A stretch of DNA of 64,000 nucleotides, taken from positions 62,001 through 126,000 of the forward strand of contig CBDHFJ010000105.1 in assembly GCA_965262315.1 (NCBI GenBank). The letters run 5' to 3'. Source of the DNA: JBCCFK01 sp965262315 (lineage in GTDB: Bacteria; Actinomycetota; Acidimicrobiia; Acidimicrobiales; UBA8592). Shown here piece after piece: positions 1-8,828 of the stretch (positions are counted from its first letter, which is position 1; each line of letters opens with the position of its first letter). Both the position numbers and the translations under genes were made by a program. The notes below the pieces were generated by a model. The model made no database searches and was not told the origin of the DNA. It saw only the letters and a program-made list of their open reading frames with translations.

Positions 1-554
1 CCGTTCGCGGCCTCGATGGTCATCTCCACGTTCTTGGGACCGATCGAGGCCACCACGACGGGGATGTCCTGGCGCAGCGGGTGATGCATGAACTTGAGCG
101 GCTTGCCGAGGCCGGTGCCCTGCTCGGCGGGCAGCGGCAGCTTCACCGCGCGGCCATCGTGCTCGACGCGCTCTCGGGCCCACACCTTGCGGCAGATGTC
201 GATGACGTCGCGCGTGGTGCCGATGGGCTTGGTGTAGGGCACGCCGTGCCAGCCCTCGATGACCTGGGGTCCCGAGGTACCGAGACCCAGGATGAACCGA
301 CCGCCGGACAGCGCGTCGATGGTGGCGGCGCTCTGGGCGATGAGGGCGGGGGAGCGGGAGTAGAGCGGCATGATGCCGGTCATCAGCTCCACCCGCTCGG
401 TCTTGGCGGCCACGTACCCCAGCGTCGACACCATGTCGAAGCCGTAGATCTCGGGCGTGACCACCACGTCGATGCCGGCGGACTCCATGTCCTGGATCTG
501 GTTCGTGAGCTTGACCGGATCACCGGTGAACTGGAAGTTGGTTGCGAGCTTCAT
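1..554 (-). CDS. LLM-class F420-dependent oxidoreductase (partial, C-terminus beyond window)
   Basis: The minus-strand reading frame starts at ATG 554 and is still open at base 1, so only the N-terminal 184 or so residues are seen. It begins MKLATNFQFTGDP and contains the luciferase-like TIM-barrel signature segments 'TPEIYGFD', 'LMTGIMPLYSRSPALIAQ' and 'GRFILGLGTSGPQVIEGW', typical of F420-dependent flavin-fold oxidoreductases of actinobacteria. The substrate cannot be told. It is divergent from the FAD monooxygenase at 663, with about 108 bases between the two starts. F420 rather than FMN use is inferred from the subfamily look and from two other F420-type proteins nearby. Confidence 0.85.
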   Translation of the reverse strand, partial: MKLATNFQFTGDPVKLTNQIQDMESAGIDVVVTPEIYGFDMVSTLGYVAAKTERVELMTGIMPLYSRSPALIAQSAATIDALSGGRFILGLGTSGPQVIEGWHGVPYTKPIGTTRDVIDICRKVWARERVEHDGRAVKLPLPAEQGTGLGKPLKFMHHPLRQDIPVVVASIGPKNVEMTIEAAN

Positions 555-662
555 GCGGCGGTTTTAGCCGCCCGCGGGCCGGGCTGCCCAAGAACAGCCG
601 ACAACGAGGCGGCGTCACCGCAGTAGTGTCGGCCGCCGATGGGAGCAGCGGAGGCGGCAGCC

Positions 663-2093
663 ATGGACGGCCGGGTCATCATCGTCGGGTGCGGCCCGGT
701 GGGCGCTGCCGCCGCCATTGTGCTGCGGGATCACGGCTTCGAGGTGACCGTCGTCGAACGCCACCGCACGATGTACCACCTGCCTCGGGCCATCATGCTC
801 GGCGAGGACGTGCGGCGCTCGCTGCGCTGGCACGGCCTCGAGGCGCACCTCCAGCCGATCCTGACGCCGATGAACGGCGCGGAGTTCGTCGACGCCGACG
901 GCAACCACCTGCTGGGCTTCGAGCTGCCCGACGGCGCCGTGGGGTCGTTGGGCTTCCCGACATCCAACATGTTCCACCAGCCCGAGCTCGACTCGCTGCT
1001 CCGGACGGTTGCCCGCGAACGGGGAGCGGAGATCGAGCTCGGAGTGTCGGTCACCGGGGTGGTCCAGACCGATCACGAGGTCACCGTCGAGCTCGACACC
1101 GGGTCCACCCTGCACGCGGGGTGGTTGCTGGCCTGTGACGGTGCCCAGAGCACGGTGCGTGGGCTGGTCGGGATCGACACGATCGACCTGGGATTCGACC
1201 AGGACTGGTTGGTGGTCGACATCGACGGCTGGCGGGGGGCGGAGCGGAAGCTGAGGCGGGTGGCGCAGCAGATCTGCGACCCTGCCCGTCCCGCCACGTT
1301 CGTCCCCGGCCACGCCCACCACCTGCGGTGGGAGTTCCAGGCGCAGGAGGGCGAGACGGCCGAGGAGCTGGAGGCCCCGGACAAGGTCTGGGAGCTGGTG
1401 GCGCCGTGGCTCGATCCGTCCGAGGGTTCGCTGGTTCGGGCGACCGTGTACCGCTTCCATGCGATGGTCGCCGAACGTATGCGAGCGGGACGGGTGTTCC
1501 TGGTCGGCGACGCCGCCCACCAGATGCCGCCGTTTCTGGGCCAAGGGCTCAACACCGGGTTCCGGGACGTGCTCAACCTGGGGTGGAAGCTCAGCCTGGC
1601 CGTCGATGGGATCGCGGGCGACGCGCTGCTCGACACCTACGGCACCGAGCGCCTGCCTCACGCACGGGGTGTCGTGGAACACGCTGCCGACGTCGGCCGT
1701 CTGATCGACTCGCTGGCCGGCCGGGTCGCCCACGACGTCGACGCGTCCTCCGGGTACGGCGGCGGTCGTCCGTTCCCGCATCTCGAGGACGGCGCGCTGG
1801 TGCCGGGATCGTCGCTGGCCGGCCGCCCGTTTCGGCAACGGGTCGAGGACGGCGCCTTCACCGACGACCTGTTGCGGCCGGGCTTCAACCTGGTCACCAC
1901 CGGCACAGTCACCGCCGTCCCTGATGTGCTCGCATCGGTGGTCGACGCGCCGGTGGTCGTGCCGGCCGAGCTGCTGGACGGAGACGTCGTTGCGATCGTC
2001 AGACCCGACCAGATCGTGGCCGGCGCCGCGGCGGACGAGGCCGAGTTGCCCGGGTTGGCCGCTCGCGTCGCCGAGGCGGCGGCGCTCCGCTGA
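663..2093 (+). CDS. FAD-dependent aromatic-ring monooxygenase (MhpA/PheA-like)
   Basis: 476-residue flavoprotein of the class A FAD monooxygenase family, which hydroxylates aromatic or polyketide substrates with NAD(P)H and O2. Seen: the Rossmann motif GCGPVG with a downstream VVER near the N-terminus, the DG motif 'LLACDGAQSTVR' in the middle, and the GD motif 'VFLVGDAAHQMPPFLGQG'. The closest well-known type is 3-(3-hydroxyphenyl)propionate hydroxylase. I chose ATG 663 because a GGAGGC ribosome site lies 8 bases upstream; an in-frame ATG at 639 would add eight Ala/Gly-rich residues. The substrate is unknown. Confidence 0.85.
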   Translation: MDGRVIIVGCGPVGAAAAIVLRDHGFEVTVVERHRTMYHLPRAIMLGEDVRRSLRWHGLEAHLQPILTPMNGAEFVDADGNHLLGFELPDGAVGSLGFPTSNMFHQPELDSLLRTVARERGAEIELGVSVTGVVQTDHEVTVELDTGSTLHAGWLLACDGAQSTVRGLVGIDTIDLGFDQDWLVVDIDGWRGAERKLRRVAQQICDPARPATFVPGHAHHLRWEFQAQEGETAEELEAPDKVWELVAPWLDPSEGSLVRATVYRFHAMVAERMRAGRVFLVGDAAHQMPPFLGQGLNTGFRDVLNLGWKLSLAVDGIAGDALLDTYGTERLPHARGVVEHAADVGRLIDSLAGRVAHDVDASSGYGGGRPFPHLEDGALVPGSSLAGRPFRQRVEDGAFTDDLLRPGFNLVTTGTVTAVPDVLASVVDAPVVVPAELLDGDVVAIVRPDQIVAGAAADEAELPGLAARVAEAAALR

Positions 2094-2106
2094 CGGCCGG
2101 TCGACC

Positions 2107-2916
2107 TCAGAGGTCGGCGAGCAGCGACCGGCGGGTCAGGTCCCACGTGGCCTCACCGCGAGCGACCAGCAGGCCGGTGTGGTCGTCGCCCACGCGATAC
2201 GGCTGGCCATCGAGGCGGCAGGAACGGCCACCGGCCTCGGCGACGATGAGCGAGCCGGGCGCGTGGTCCCACGGGTTCGTCTGCCAGTAGAAGACGTAGT
2301 CCATCTCGCCGTGGGCGACCCGGCGGTACTCCACGGCGGAACACAGGGTCGACGGATCGAGTGGCCCGATGCGGGGGATGCCCGCCTCGACGAGCGGCCG
2401 GACGTCGTCGGGGAGGTAGCGGGTCTTCACGGCGCCGCTGATCGTGCCGGCGTCGGTGGCGCCGTCGCCGAGCCGCAGCGCCGTCCCGTTGGTCGAGGCG
2501 CCGCCACCGAGCTCGGCGACCAGCGTCTCGCCGTGGATCGGGAGGTGGATCCACCCCCGGACGACTTCACCTCGCCGGATCTGGGCGACCATGACCCCGA
2601 AGTCCGGGGAGCCTTCGGTGAAGTTGTACGTCCCGTCGACGGGGTCGACCACCCACAGGTCGGTCAGGTCGCCGGCGCCGTCGAGCAGCGTCGGGTCCGC
2701 GGCGACCGCTTCCTCACCGATCACGACCGAGCCCGGCACGAGCGCCGCCAGCCGTGGTGTGAGCGCGTGCTCGGCCTCGACGTCGGCCACCGTGACCAGG
2801 TCGCCGGGTTGCTTCTCGCGGATGTCGGCGTCGTCCAGCGCCCGCCACCGAGGCACGATCAACTCGTCGGCCACCTCGGCGATGAGCACAGAGACGTCGT
2901 CGATCAGGTCGGCCAC
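2107..2916 (-). CDS. Inositol monophosphatase-family phosphatase (HisN/IMPase-like)
   Basis: 269-residue Mg2+-dependent phosphatase of the FIG superfamily. The metal-binding motifs are visible: GEE at residues 67-69, DPVDGTYNF at 91-99 (canonical DPIDGTxNF), and 'WDHAPGSLIVAEAGG' near the C-terminus (canonical WDxAAG). Likely substrates are inositol phosphate, histidinol phosphate or a sugar phosphate; the sequence does not decide. It starts at GTG 2916 and converges on the monooxygenase, with 13 bases between the two stops. Confidence 0.85.
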   Translation of the reverse strand: MADLIDDVSVLIAEVADELIVPRWRALDDADIREKQPGDLVTVADVEAEHALTPRLAALVPGSVVIGEEAVAADPTLLDGAGDLTDLWVVDPVDGTYNFTEGSPDFGVMVAQIRRGEVVRGWIHLPIHGETLVAELGGGASTNGTALRLGDGATDAGTISGAVKTRYLPDDVRPLVEAGIPRIGPLDPSTLCSAVEYRRVAHGEMDYVFYWQTNPWDHAPGSLIVAEAGGRSCRLDGQPYRVGDDHTGLLVARGEATWDLTRRSLLADL

Positions 2917-2943
2917 GGCCCCGATGGTGGCACGGGTCGCCGA

Positions 2944-3357
2944 TCAGTCCGTGTCAGCGTGGAGCCATGGGGTGTGGCACAGGCCGACCAGCAGGCCGTC
3001 CGGGTCCAGCAGCCGGGCGATCTCCTGGCCCCACGGCTCGGTCTTGGCGCCGTGGATCAGGGTGTAGCCGGCTGCCTCCATCTCGCCCGCCGCGCCCGCC
3101 ACGTCGTCGACCTCGAGCTCGAGGGTGGCCTGTGGGACGGGTACGTCGTCGGGCCAGGTGTCGGTGCCGAAGCACGATTCTGCCGCGGCCGACAGTGGCC
3201 ACAGCCCCAGGTGCTTGACCCCGTCGAAGCCGTCGAGGGCCGAGTACTCGGGCGTGAGATCGGTGACGGGTAGGCCGAGCGCGTCCTTGTAGAAGGCACG
3301 GGTGGCGGGAGGATCCTTGACGATGGGGCCGAAGCCGGCGACGAAGAGCACGTTCAT
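2944..3357 (-). CDS. VOC-family (glyoxalase/bleomycin-resistance fold) protein
   Basis: 137 residues with the paired beta-alpha-beta-beta-beta layout of the vicinal oxygen chelate superfamily. The N-terminal half has 'FVAGFGPIVKDPPATRAFYKDALGLPV' in outline and the C-terminal half ends 'GQEIARLLDPDGLLVGL', the usual 'DPDGN.iel' strand. Members act as dioxygenases, isomerases or antibiotic binders; nothing here tells which. It lies 27 bases upstream of the phosphatase gene on the same strand and may be cotranscribed with it. Confidence 0.75.
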   Translation of the reverse strand: MNVLFVAGFGPIVKDPPATRAFYKDALGLPVTDLTPEYSALDGFDGVKHLGLWPLSAAAESCFGTDTWPDDVPVPQATLELEVDDVAGAAGEMEAAGYTLIHGAKTEPWGQEIARLLDPDGLLVGLCHTPWLHADTD

Positions 3358-3406
3358 GGCCCCAGCATGGTCCGCCCGGCGGGTCTGGTCTTGAACGAAA
3401 CGGACG

Positions 3407-4141
3407 TCAGCCGAAGTACGCGGTCGGGGTCAGACCGGTCAGACGCTTGACCTCTCGACTGAGGTGCGCCTGGTCGCTGTAGCCGGCGGCGGCAGCGACG
3501 CCGGCGAGATCGCGACCAGGGCCGTCGCACAGGCGGCGGACCGTGTTGAACCGTTCGATCCGCCGGAGGGTGGCGGGCGCGTAGCCGATGGCCCAGTGGA
3601 ACCGACGACGGAGTTGCCGTTCGCTCAGCCCGGGATCTTCTCCGGCGAGCGCCTGCTCGACCGCGTGGTCGGGCTCCCACCGGTCGTGAATCCGCTCGCG
3701 CAGGGCCGCCTCGAGCACCGTGAGTCCGACCCGGACGTCAGGCTCGTCGCGCAGGCGCACCCACCGGTCGTCATGCCACATCTGGTCGAGCCCCACCCGC
3801 CGGTCGGTGGTCTCGTCGACCCCGCCACCCACCAGTGCCGTGGCCCGACCTCGGCGAAGCTGGATCCGCACGTAGGGCGCACCTCGCTCGATGATCGATC
3901 GCGAAGGCCCGGTGTCCGGCCCGGCGATGAACGGTGTGCCACCGGCGGACCAGAGGACGTCGACCTCGGCATCGGGGACGATCAGCGCACCCTCGTCGCC
4001 GTCGGTGGCCCGCCCGACCTCGACGGCCGAGACAATGCGTCGGAGCGGGTCGTCGGGGTGCACGACCGCCAGTCTGGCGCAGCGGGCGCGTGCGCTCCAT
4101 CGCCACTGGCCGCCACACAGCCGATCCAGGCGCGCGAACAT
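3407..4141 (-). CDS. AraC-family transcriptional regulator
   Basis: About 244 residues. The C-terminal 100 residues carry the double helix-turn-helix of AraC/XylS proteins: 'LSERQLRRRFHWAIGYAPATLRRIERF' in outline, then 'LAGVAAAAGYSDQAHLSREVKRLTGLTP'. The N-terminal half has the look of a small beta-rich ligand domain of the DUF6597 kind. I chose ATG 4141 because it leaves a clean 26-base divergent gap to the PPOX gene at 4168; the frame is open further upstream but that would overlap the neighbour. There is no strong ribosome site, so a start a few codons downstream (GTG at 'VHPDDP') is possible. It may control the adjacent divergent genes. Confidence 0.8.
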   Translation of the reverse strand: MFARLDRLCGGQWRWSARARCARLAVVHPDDPLRRIVSAVEVGRATDGDEGALIVPDAEVDVLWSAGGTPFIAGPDTGPSRSIIERGAPYVRIQLRRGRATALVGGGVDETTDRRVGLDQMWHDDRWVRLRDEPDVRVGLTVLEAALRERIHDRWEPDHAVEQALAGEDPGLSERQLRRRFHWAIGYAPATLRRIERFNTVRRLCDGPGRDLAGVAAAAGYSDQAHLSREVKRLTGLTPTAYFG

Positions 4142-4167
4142 GAGCGGAACCCGACAAGGAGGGCGAC

Positions 4168-4611
4168 ATGGCTGACCTCGATGACGTCCGGGACTTCCTC
4201 GCCGACGAGCACGGGCTCGCGGTCGTGAGCACCACCCAAGCCGACGGCCGCGTGCTGTCGAGCGTCGTGAACTGCGGGGTGACGACCCACCCGACCAGCG
4301 GCGCCGCGACCGTGGCGCTGGTGTCTCGGGGCGGTGCGGCACGGCTCGCGCATGTCCGTCGCGGCAGCGAGGTGACCGTCGCGGTTCAGCGTGGGTGGCG
4401 CTGGGTCGCCGTGACTGGGGCGTGCGAGCTCATCGGTCCCGACGACCCGGACGACGGCATCGACGGCGAGCGGCTGCGGCTCCTGCTCCGCGAGGTGTTC
4501 GAGGCGGCGGGCGGCACGCACGACGATTGGGACGAGTACGACCGTGTGATGGCTGAGGATCGCCGATGCTGCATGTTCGTCGACCCCGCTCGCATCATCG
4601 GCCAGGTCTGA
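4168..4611 (+). CDS. PPOX-class / F420-type split-barrel protein
   Basis: 147-residue protein with the pyridoxamine-5'-phosphate-oxidase split-barrel pattern: 'DFLADEHGLAVVSTTQADGRVLSS', 'LVSRGGAARLAHVRRGSEVTV' and 'GWRWVAVTGACELIGPDD' in outline. Actinobacterial proteins of this type usually bind F420 and reduce small molecules. An AAGGAGG ribosome site at 4156-4162 fixes the ATG. The next gene begins one base after the stop, so the two are translationally coupled. Substrate unknown. Confidence 0.8.
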   Translation: MADLDDVRDFLADEHGLAVVSTTQADGRVLSSVVNCGVTTHPTSGAATVALVSRGGAARLAHVRRGSEVTVAVQRGWRWVAVTGACELIGPDDPDDGIDGERLRLLLREVFEAAGGTHDDWDEYDRVMAEDRRCCMFVDPARIIGQV

Positions 4612-4612
4612 G

Positions 4613-5185
4613 GTGGCCACGCTCTGGTACGTGTCCCACCCCGAGGTCCGCATCGATGCTGCGGTCCCGGTTCCCCGGTGGGGTCTGACCGACCATGGTC
4701 GGGCTCGAGCCGAAGCGATGTGCGCACAACCGTGGATCGACCGAATCGAGCGCATCATCACGAGCGACGAGACGAAGGCCCTGGAGCTCGCAGCGATCGT
4801 CGCCGCCCATCGCGGCGTCCCGATCGAGGTCAGACCCGACACCGCCGAGACCGATCGCAGCTCGACGGGCTTCCTGCCCCAGGAGCCGTACCAGGCGGTC
4901 TCCGACGCCTGGTTCGGGGCTCCGGACGAGTCGCCGGAGGGCTGGGAGCCGGCCGCAGCCGTCCAGGCCCGGATCGAACGGGCGCTCCGCGACGTCTTGG
5001 CGGGGGATCAGGACGTCATGGTCGCGGGCCACGGGGGTGCCGGCACCCTGCTGTGGTGCCTGCTCGCCGGCGAGCAGATCGCCGCGGCACACGATCAATC
5101 CGGTGCCGGGCACTACATCAGCATCGATCTCGCGACCCGTCGCCCGATGCACGCCTGGCGCCCGATCGACGAGATCGAGACCTGA
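4613..5185 (+). CDS. Histidine phosphatase-family protein (phosphoglycerate mutase fold)
   Basis: 190 residues starting at a GTG one base after the PPOX gene. The phosphohistidine motif, normally RHGE, is 'SHPE' here, so the catalytic His is kept but the preceding Arg is lost. Further family marks are 'TSDETKALELA' (usual SSDxxRAxxTA) and the second histidine in 'MVAGHGGAGTLL'. The first-motif change may alter substrate or rate; the fold assignment is secure but activity is an inference. Confidence 0.75.
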   Translation: MATLWYVSHPEVRIDAAVPVPRWGLTDHGRARAEAMCAQPWIDRIERIITSDETKALELAAIVAAHRGVPIEVRPDTAETDRSSTGFLPQEPYQAVSDAWFGAPDESPEGWEPAAAVQARIERALRDVLAGDQDVMVAGHGGAGTLLWCLLAGEQIAAAHDQSGAGHYISIDLATRRPMHAWRPIDEIET

Positions 5186-5203
5186 GCAGAGGGCCGCCGG
5201 CCG

Positions 5204-6802
5204 TCAGGCCGCCATCGGGCGGCCGACGACCCGCAGATCGGTGACACACGGGAGCTCGATGGTGAACGTCGAGCCCCGGCCGAGGTCGGCAGCGGCTGTG
5301 AGGCTGCCACCCATGCCCTCGCACAGTGCGCGAGCGATGGGGAGACCGAGGCCGAACCCGGGCCGGCCACCTTCCTCGGGCTCGAGACGGGTGAACGGGT
5401 TGAAGACGTCTTCGAGCTCATCGTGCGACAGGCCTGGCCCTTCGTCGCTGACCGCCAGGGTCGCCGACCGGCCGTGAGCCGTGAGGGAGACCACGATCAC
5501 GCCGTCGGTGTAGATCGCCGCGTTGCTCACCAGGTTGCGCAGCGCCTGCGCGAGTCGATCCGGGTCGGCGCACACCGTCTGCTGGTCGGCGATGTCGGTG
5601 CGGACCCTCCGAGGGAGCGAGCGGTCGGTGTCGGCCAGGCGCTCCACGACCTTGTCCAACACCGCACGGACGTCCACGTGGTCGATGTGGTACTCGAGGT
5701 TGCCGAGCTCGATGTCGCGCAGATCCAGCAGCTCGTCGACCAGGGAACGGAGGCGTTGCCCGGCGTGGGTGATCTCGTCGATGTAGGGCTGTCCGGCCGA
5801 GTCGGTGGCTTCGGTCGCCAACTCGGCGAACCCGAGGATGGCGTGCAGCGGGGTACGGAGTTCGTGGCTGGTGCGCGACAGGAAGTGCCGCTGCGTCTGG
5901 ACGGCGCTCTCGACCTCGGTCCGAGCGTCGGCGAGGGCCTGGTCGCGCGCCTCTCGTTCCCGGGCCTCGACGCGCAGCCGCGCAGCGGTGACGGCATGGC
6001 ACCGAGCCGCCAGGGCCACCAGGCCTGCGCACAACGGCAGGACCGCGACGGCGATGGCGGCCGGCACCACGCCCACGGTTCCCTGGTTGTGCAGCACGAG
6101 GGTGAGGACGGCGAGCCCCGCCGGGATGAGCACGGCCGAACCCCACACCGCGCGGAACTCCTCGATCGACACCGTTGACGATCGCCTGAGGAGTTCCGGC
6201 GCGGCTTCGACGCCCGGCAGCGCCGGGACCAGGAGGCACAGAACGAAGGCCGCTCTGGTGAAGGCGCTCGGCTGGTTGCCGAGCGCCAGGCTGATGCCGA
6301 TGTCGAAGGCGAGCGTGGCGGTGAGCAGCCCCCAGACGATCGAGCGGGACGCCGCCGGCTCGGCACGCTGCGCCAGTCGGGTGACGAGGATCGTGGCGGT
6401 CACCCCGGCCAGCGCCACCCACGCGGGGGTCAGCGCGACGAGGGTCGTGAGCCCGCCCGCGCGCAGACCGGGAACGGCAGCGGAGACGCCGACGAGCACG
6501 GCGAGGAGGACGCCACCGGACACGACGATGACCACCGCAGCCACCTCGGACCGGGGACGCCCGCTCTCCGCGACAGCCAGGACGTCGACGGTTCCCCGGA
6601 GCGTGACAACCGCTGCGACCAGCAGCGCGATGAGGGGCAACTCGAGTGGCAGATCGACGAGAGCGATCGGCAGACAGGCGGCGAGGGCCACGAGCACGGC
6701 GGTGTCGGCGCGGCGCAGGGAGCTCGATGTGCCCTGCTCCCTCGGGTCGGTCGGGCCGATCGGGGCCCGGTCGTCCCACGCAGTGTCAGGCTGTGACCAC
6801 AT
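5204..6802 (-). CDS. Membrane sensor histidine kinase
   Basis: 532 residues. Residues ~33-275 hold about eight hydrophobic segments, which form a membrane sensor region with no domain I can name. A short coiled coil follows, then HisKA with the phospho-accepting His near residue 311 ('SRTSHELRTPLH'), then HATPase_c with N box 'ALRNLVSNAAIYTDG', G1 'SDEGPGLSHDE' and G2 'RPGFGLGLPIARAL'. No partner regulator is adjacent. Its promoter carries the CTTGA direct repeat shared with the polysaccharide and STAS/H-NOX units. The -10 box CATACT ends six bases before the ATG and no ribosome site is visible, so the transcript is probably leaderless. Confidence 0.9.
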   Translation of the reverse strand: MWSQPDTAWDDRAPIGPTDPREQGTSSSLRRADTAVLVALAACLPIALVDLPLELPLIALLVAAVVTLRGTVDVLAVAESGRPRSEVAAVVIVVSGGVLLAVLVGVSAAVPGLRAGGLTTLVALTPAWVALAGVTATILVTRLAQRAEPAASRSIVWGLLTATLAFDIGISLALGNQPSAFTRAAFVLCLLVPALPGVEAAPELLRRSSTVSIEEFRAVWGSAVLIPAGLAVLTLVLHNQGTVGVVPAAIAVAVLPLCAGLVALAARCHAVTAARLRVEAREREARDQALADARTEVESAVQTQRHFLSRTSHELRTPLHAILGFAELATEATDSAGQPYIDEITHAGQRLRSLVDELLDLRDIELGNLEYHIDHVDVRAVLDKVVERLADTDRSLPRRVRTDIADQQTVCADPDRLAQALRNLVSNAAIYTDGVIVVSLTAHGRSATLAVSDEGPGLSHDELEDVFNPFTRLEPEEGGRPGFGLGLPIARALCEGMGGSLTAAADLGRGSTFTIELPCVTDLRVVGRPMAA

Positions 6803-6808
6803 GGAGCG

Positions 6809-6864
6809 AGTATGCGGGCCACCGGTTCATGGCCCCCTCCGGACATCCTCAAGATCCTCTCAAG
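6809..6864 (-). promoter_or_regulatory. CTTGA direct-repeat operator and -10 box upstream of the sensor kinase
   Basis: Read on the minus strand, CTTGAG-AGGAT-CTTGAG occupies 6864-6848: two identical half-sites with an 11-base period. After 33 bases comes CATACT (6814-6809), six bases before the kinase ATG. The same layout stands at 19756-19810, 21768-21822, 26211-26266 and 26284-26338. Direct repeats with an 11-base period are typical of OmpR/PhoB-family response regulator sites; the regulator itself is an inference. Confidence 0.6.
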
Positions 6865-6888
6865 AGCACTTCGGTCGGGGGTCTCCGC

Positions 6889-7377
6889 TCAGATCGCCTC
6901 GGTCTCGGGGAGGCGGACGAGGGGGATGGTTCGGTCGGTCTTGGCCTGATAGTCGGCGTACCAGGCACGGTCCTCGACCAGCAGCCCCCAGAGGAGGTCG
7001 CGTTCGCTGCCGTCGGTCATGATCTCGTGGTCGGACCAGAACTCGCCGTGCTGGACCTTGCAGCGAACCCGGGGGTTCGCGCCGCGGTCCGACAGGTTGA
7101 GGTACCACGACGGGTGGCCCGGGGCGCCGGCGAACGACGCCACGATGATGCGGTTGCCGTCCGGGTCGTTCCAGGTCGGCAGGGCCACCTTGTGCACGTT
7201 GCCCGACTTGCGGCCGACGGTGTGCAACAGCACGTGGTGCATGCCCACCTGCTGCCAGACGATGTCGTCGTCGCTCACCTCCATGGCCTCGACGTGCATC
7301 TTGGTCAGCTGGACGATCTCGTCGTGCGACGGGGTGTCCCAGCCCTGTTCCACTCGCTGTTCGGTCGGCACGGCCAC
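6889..7377 (-). CDS. Ddn-like F420-dependent nitroreductase-family protein
   Basis: 162 residues matching the deazaflavin-dependent nitroreductase family: 'LLHTVGRKSGNVHKVALP', 'NRIIVASFAGAPGHPSWYLNL', and 'NPRVRCKVQHGEFWS'. The GRKSG and GAPGHPxWYxNL segments form the F420-binding split barrel. Mycobacterial relatives reduce quinones or nitroimidazoles; the substrate here is unknown. It follows the PLP decarboxylase in direction of transcription reversed, with only four bases between this start and the decarboxylase stop, so they probably form one unit with the decarboxylase gene read first from 8752. Confidence 0.85.
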   Translation of the reverse strand: MAVPTEQRVEQGWDTPSHDEIVQLTKMHVEAMEVSDDDIVWQQVGMHHVLLHTVGRKSGNVHKVALPTWNDPDGNRIIVASFAGAPGHPSWYLNLSDRGANPRVRCKVQHGEFWSDHEIMTDGSERDLLWGLLVEDRAWYADYQAKTDRTIPLVRLPETEAI

Positions 7378-7381
7378 GACG

Positions 7382-8752
7382 CTACACCCGGGTGCGGACC
7401 CGCTCCCAGGCGCCGATGATGGCGTTGGCGGCGACCTCGATGTCGGTGGCCGTGGTGGCCGTGCTCGACACGCTGAGCCGCATCGCGGTGCGGCCCTGCC
7501 AGGTCGTACCCCCCGCCCAACACGTCCGCTCGGCCTGGACCGCGTCGATCACGGCCGCGGTGGTCTCATCGTCGTCGAAGTGGGCGAGCGCCTGGTTGAT
7601 CACCACGGGAGCCAGCACGGTCACGCCGGCGTCGGCGAGGCGTTCGGCGAGATCGGCGCAGTGCGCGCAAGTGCGATCGATGGCATCCGCGATGCCTCGT
7701 CGCCCCAGCGAGGCGATGACCGCCCAGGTCTCGATGCCCCGGGCTCGCTGTGACATCTGGATCCCGAGGTGCATCGGCACTCGGGCGTCGCCGGTGGTCA
7801 GGTAGGCCGCGTCGGTCGCCATGGCCCGACGCAGATCGGTGCCATCTCGGACGATGCAGACGCCGGAGTCGTACGGGGCGTTCAGCCACTTGTGCGCATC
7901 GGTCGCCCACGAGTCTGCGCCGTCCACGCCGGTGATCAGGTGGGCTCGCTTCGGGTCGGCGGCCGACCACAGGCCGAACGCGCCGTCGACATGGACCCAG
8001 GCGCCCGCGGCACGGGCGGCCTCGACCAGGGGCTCGAACGGGTCGCTGTGGCCGGTGTTGACGTTGCCGGCCTGGCAGATCACGAGCGTGCGGTCGTCGA
8101 GCGTGGGGAGTGCGTCGGCCCGGAGCCGGCCGCGATCGTCGGTCGGGACCCACTCCACCTGGTCGGTCCCGATGCCGGCGGCCCGGAGCGCCTTGGTGAC
8201 CGACACGTGGATCTCGGCCGAGGTCACGACGCGGAGGGGCGGCGAGCCCGCCAGGCCTCGTTGGTCGACACTCCAGCCCAGGCGATGCAACAACGCGTCC
8301 CGCGCCGCCAGGATCGCGGTCAGGTTCGCCACCGACGCGCCGCCGCAGAACGTCGCCGTCGCCTGCTCGGGCAGCCCGAGCAACGCCAGGATCCATCGGG
8401 CTGCGATCGCGTCGAGCCGAGCGGCCACTGGTGACATGACCGACATCGCGGCGTTCTGGTCCCACGTGCCGGCCAGGACCGATGCCGCCAGCGCGGCGGG
8501 TTCGGTCCCGCCGTTCACGAAGCCGAAGTAGCGACCGCCGGTCGACCGCATGGTCGCGGGGGAGCCGAGCTCGTCCAGCTGTGCGAGGACCACGGCTGGG
8601 TCCGTGGGGTCGTCGGGGAGGGTGGGCTGGAATCCTTCGAGCGCGGCGATCGCCGCCGCCGATGGCGCGGCATCGTCCGCGGGGTTCGCGGCCAGGTAGG
8701 CGCCCGCCCGTGTGGCGGCGTCGACGAGCAGGGCGGTGAGATCAGCGGTCAT
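7382..8752 (-). CDS. PLP-dependent (aromatic) amino-acid decarboxylase family protein
   Basis: 456 residues of the group II pyridoxal-dependent decarboxylase family. Seen: 'FCGGASVANLTAILAARDAL' in the cofactor region, 'WVHVDGAFGLWSAADP' with the PLP-ring Asp, and 'SWATDAHKWLNAPYDSG' with the Schiff-base Lys near residue 288. Members decarboxylate aromatic amino acids, glutamate or diaminobutyrate, or act as aldehyde synthases; the substrate cannot be chosen from sequence alone. The Ddn-like gene follows four bases after its stop. Confidence 0.85.
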   Translation of the reverse strand: MTADLTALLVDAATRAGAYLAANPADDAAPSAAAIAALEGFQPTLPDDPTDPAVVLAQLDELGSPATMRSTGGRYFGFVNGGTEPAALAASVLAGTWDQNAAMSVMSPVAARLDAIAARWILALLGLPEQATATFCGGASVANLTAILAARDALLHRLGWSVDQRGLAGSPPLRVVTSAEIHVSVTKALRAAGIGTDQVEWVPTDDRGRLRADALPTLDDRTLVICQAGNVNTGHSDPFEPLVEAARAAGAWVHVDGAFGLWSAADPKRAHLITGVDGADSWATDAHKWLNAPYDSGVCIVRDGTDLRRAMATDAAYLTTGDARVPMHLGIQMSQRARGIETWAVIASLGRRGIADAIDRTCAHCADLAERLADAGVTVLAPVVINQALAHFDDDETTAAVIDAVQAERTCWAGGTTWQGRTAMRLSVSSTATTATDIEVAANAIIGAWERVRTRV

Positions 8753-8828
8753 CGCCGAAGTCTGGCAGACCGCCTGCGTGGTCCCGCCGGGGTTGTGCCC
8801 GCCGGCGACCGGGTTCGACCGTCGCTCG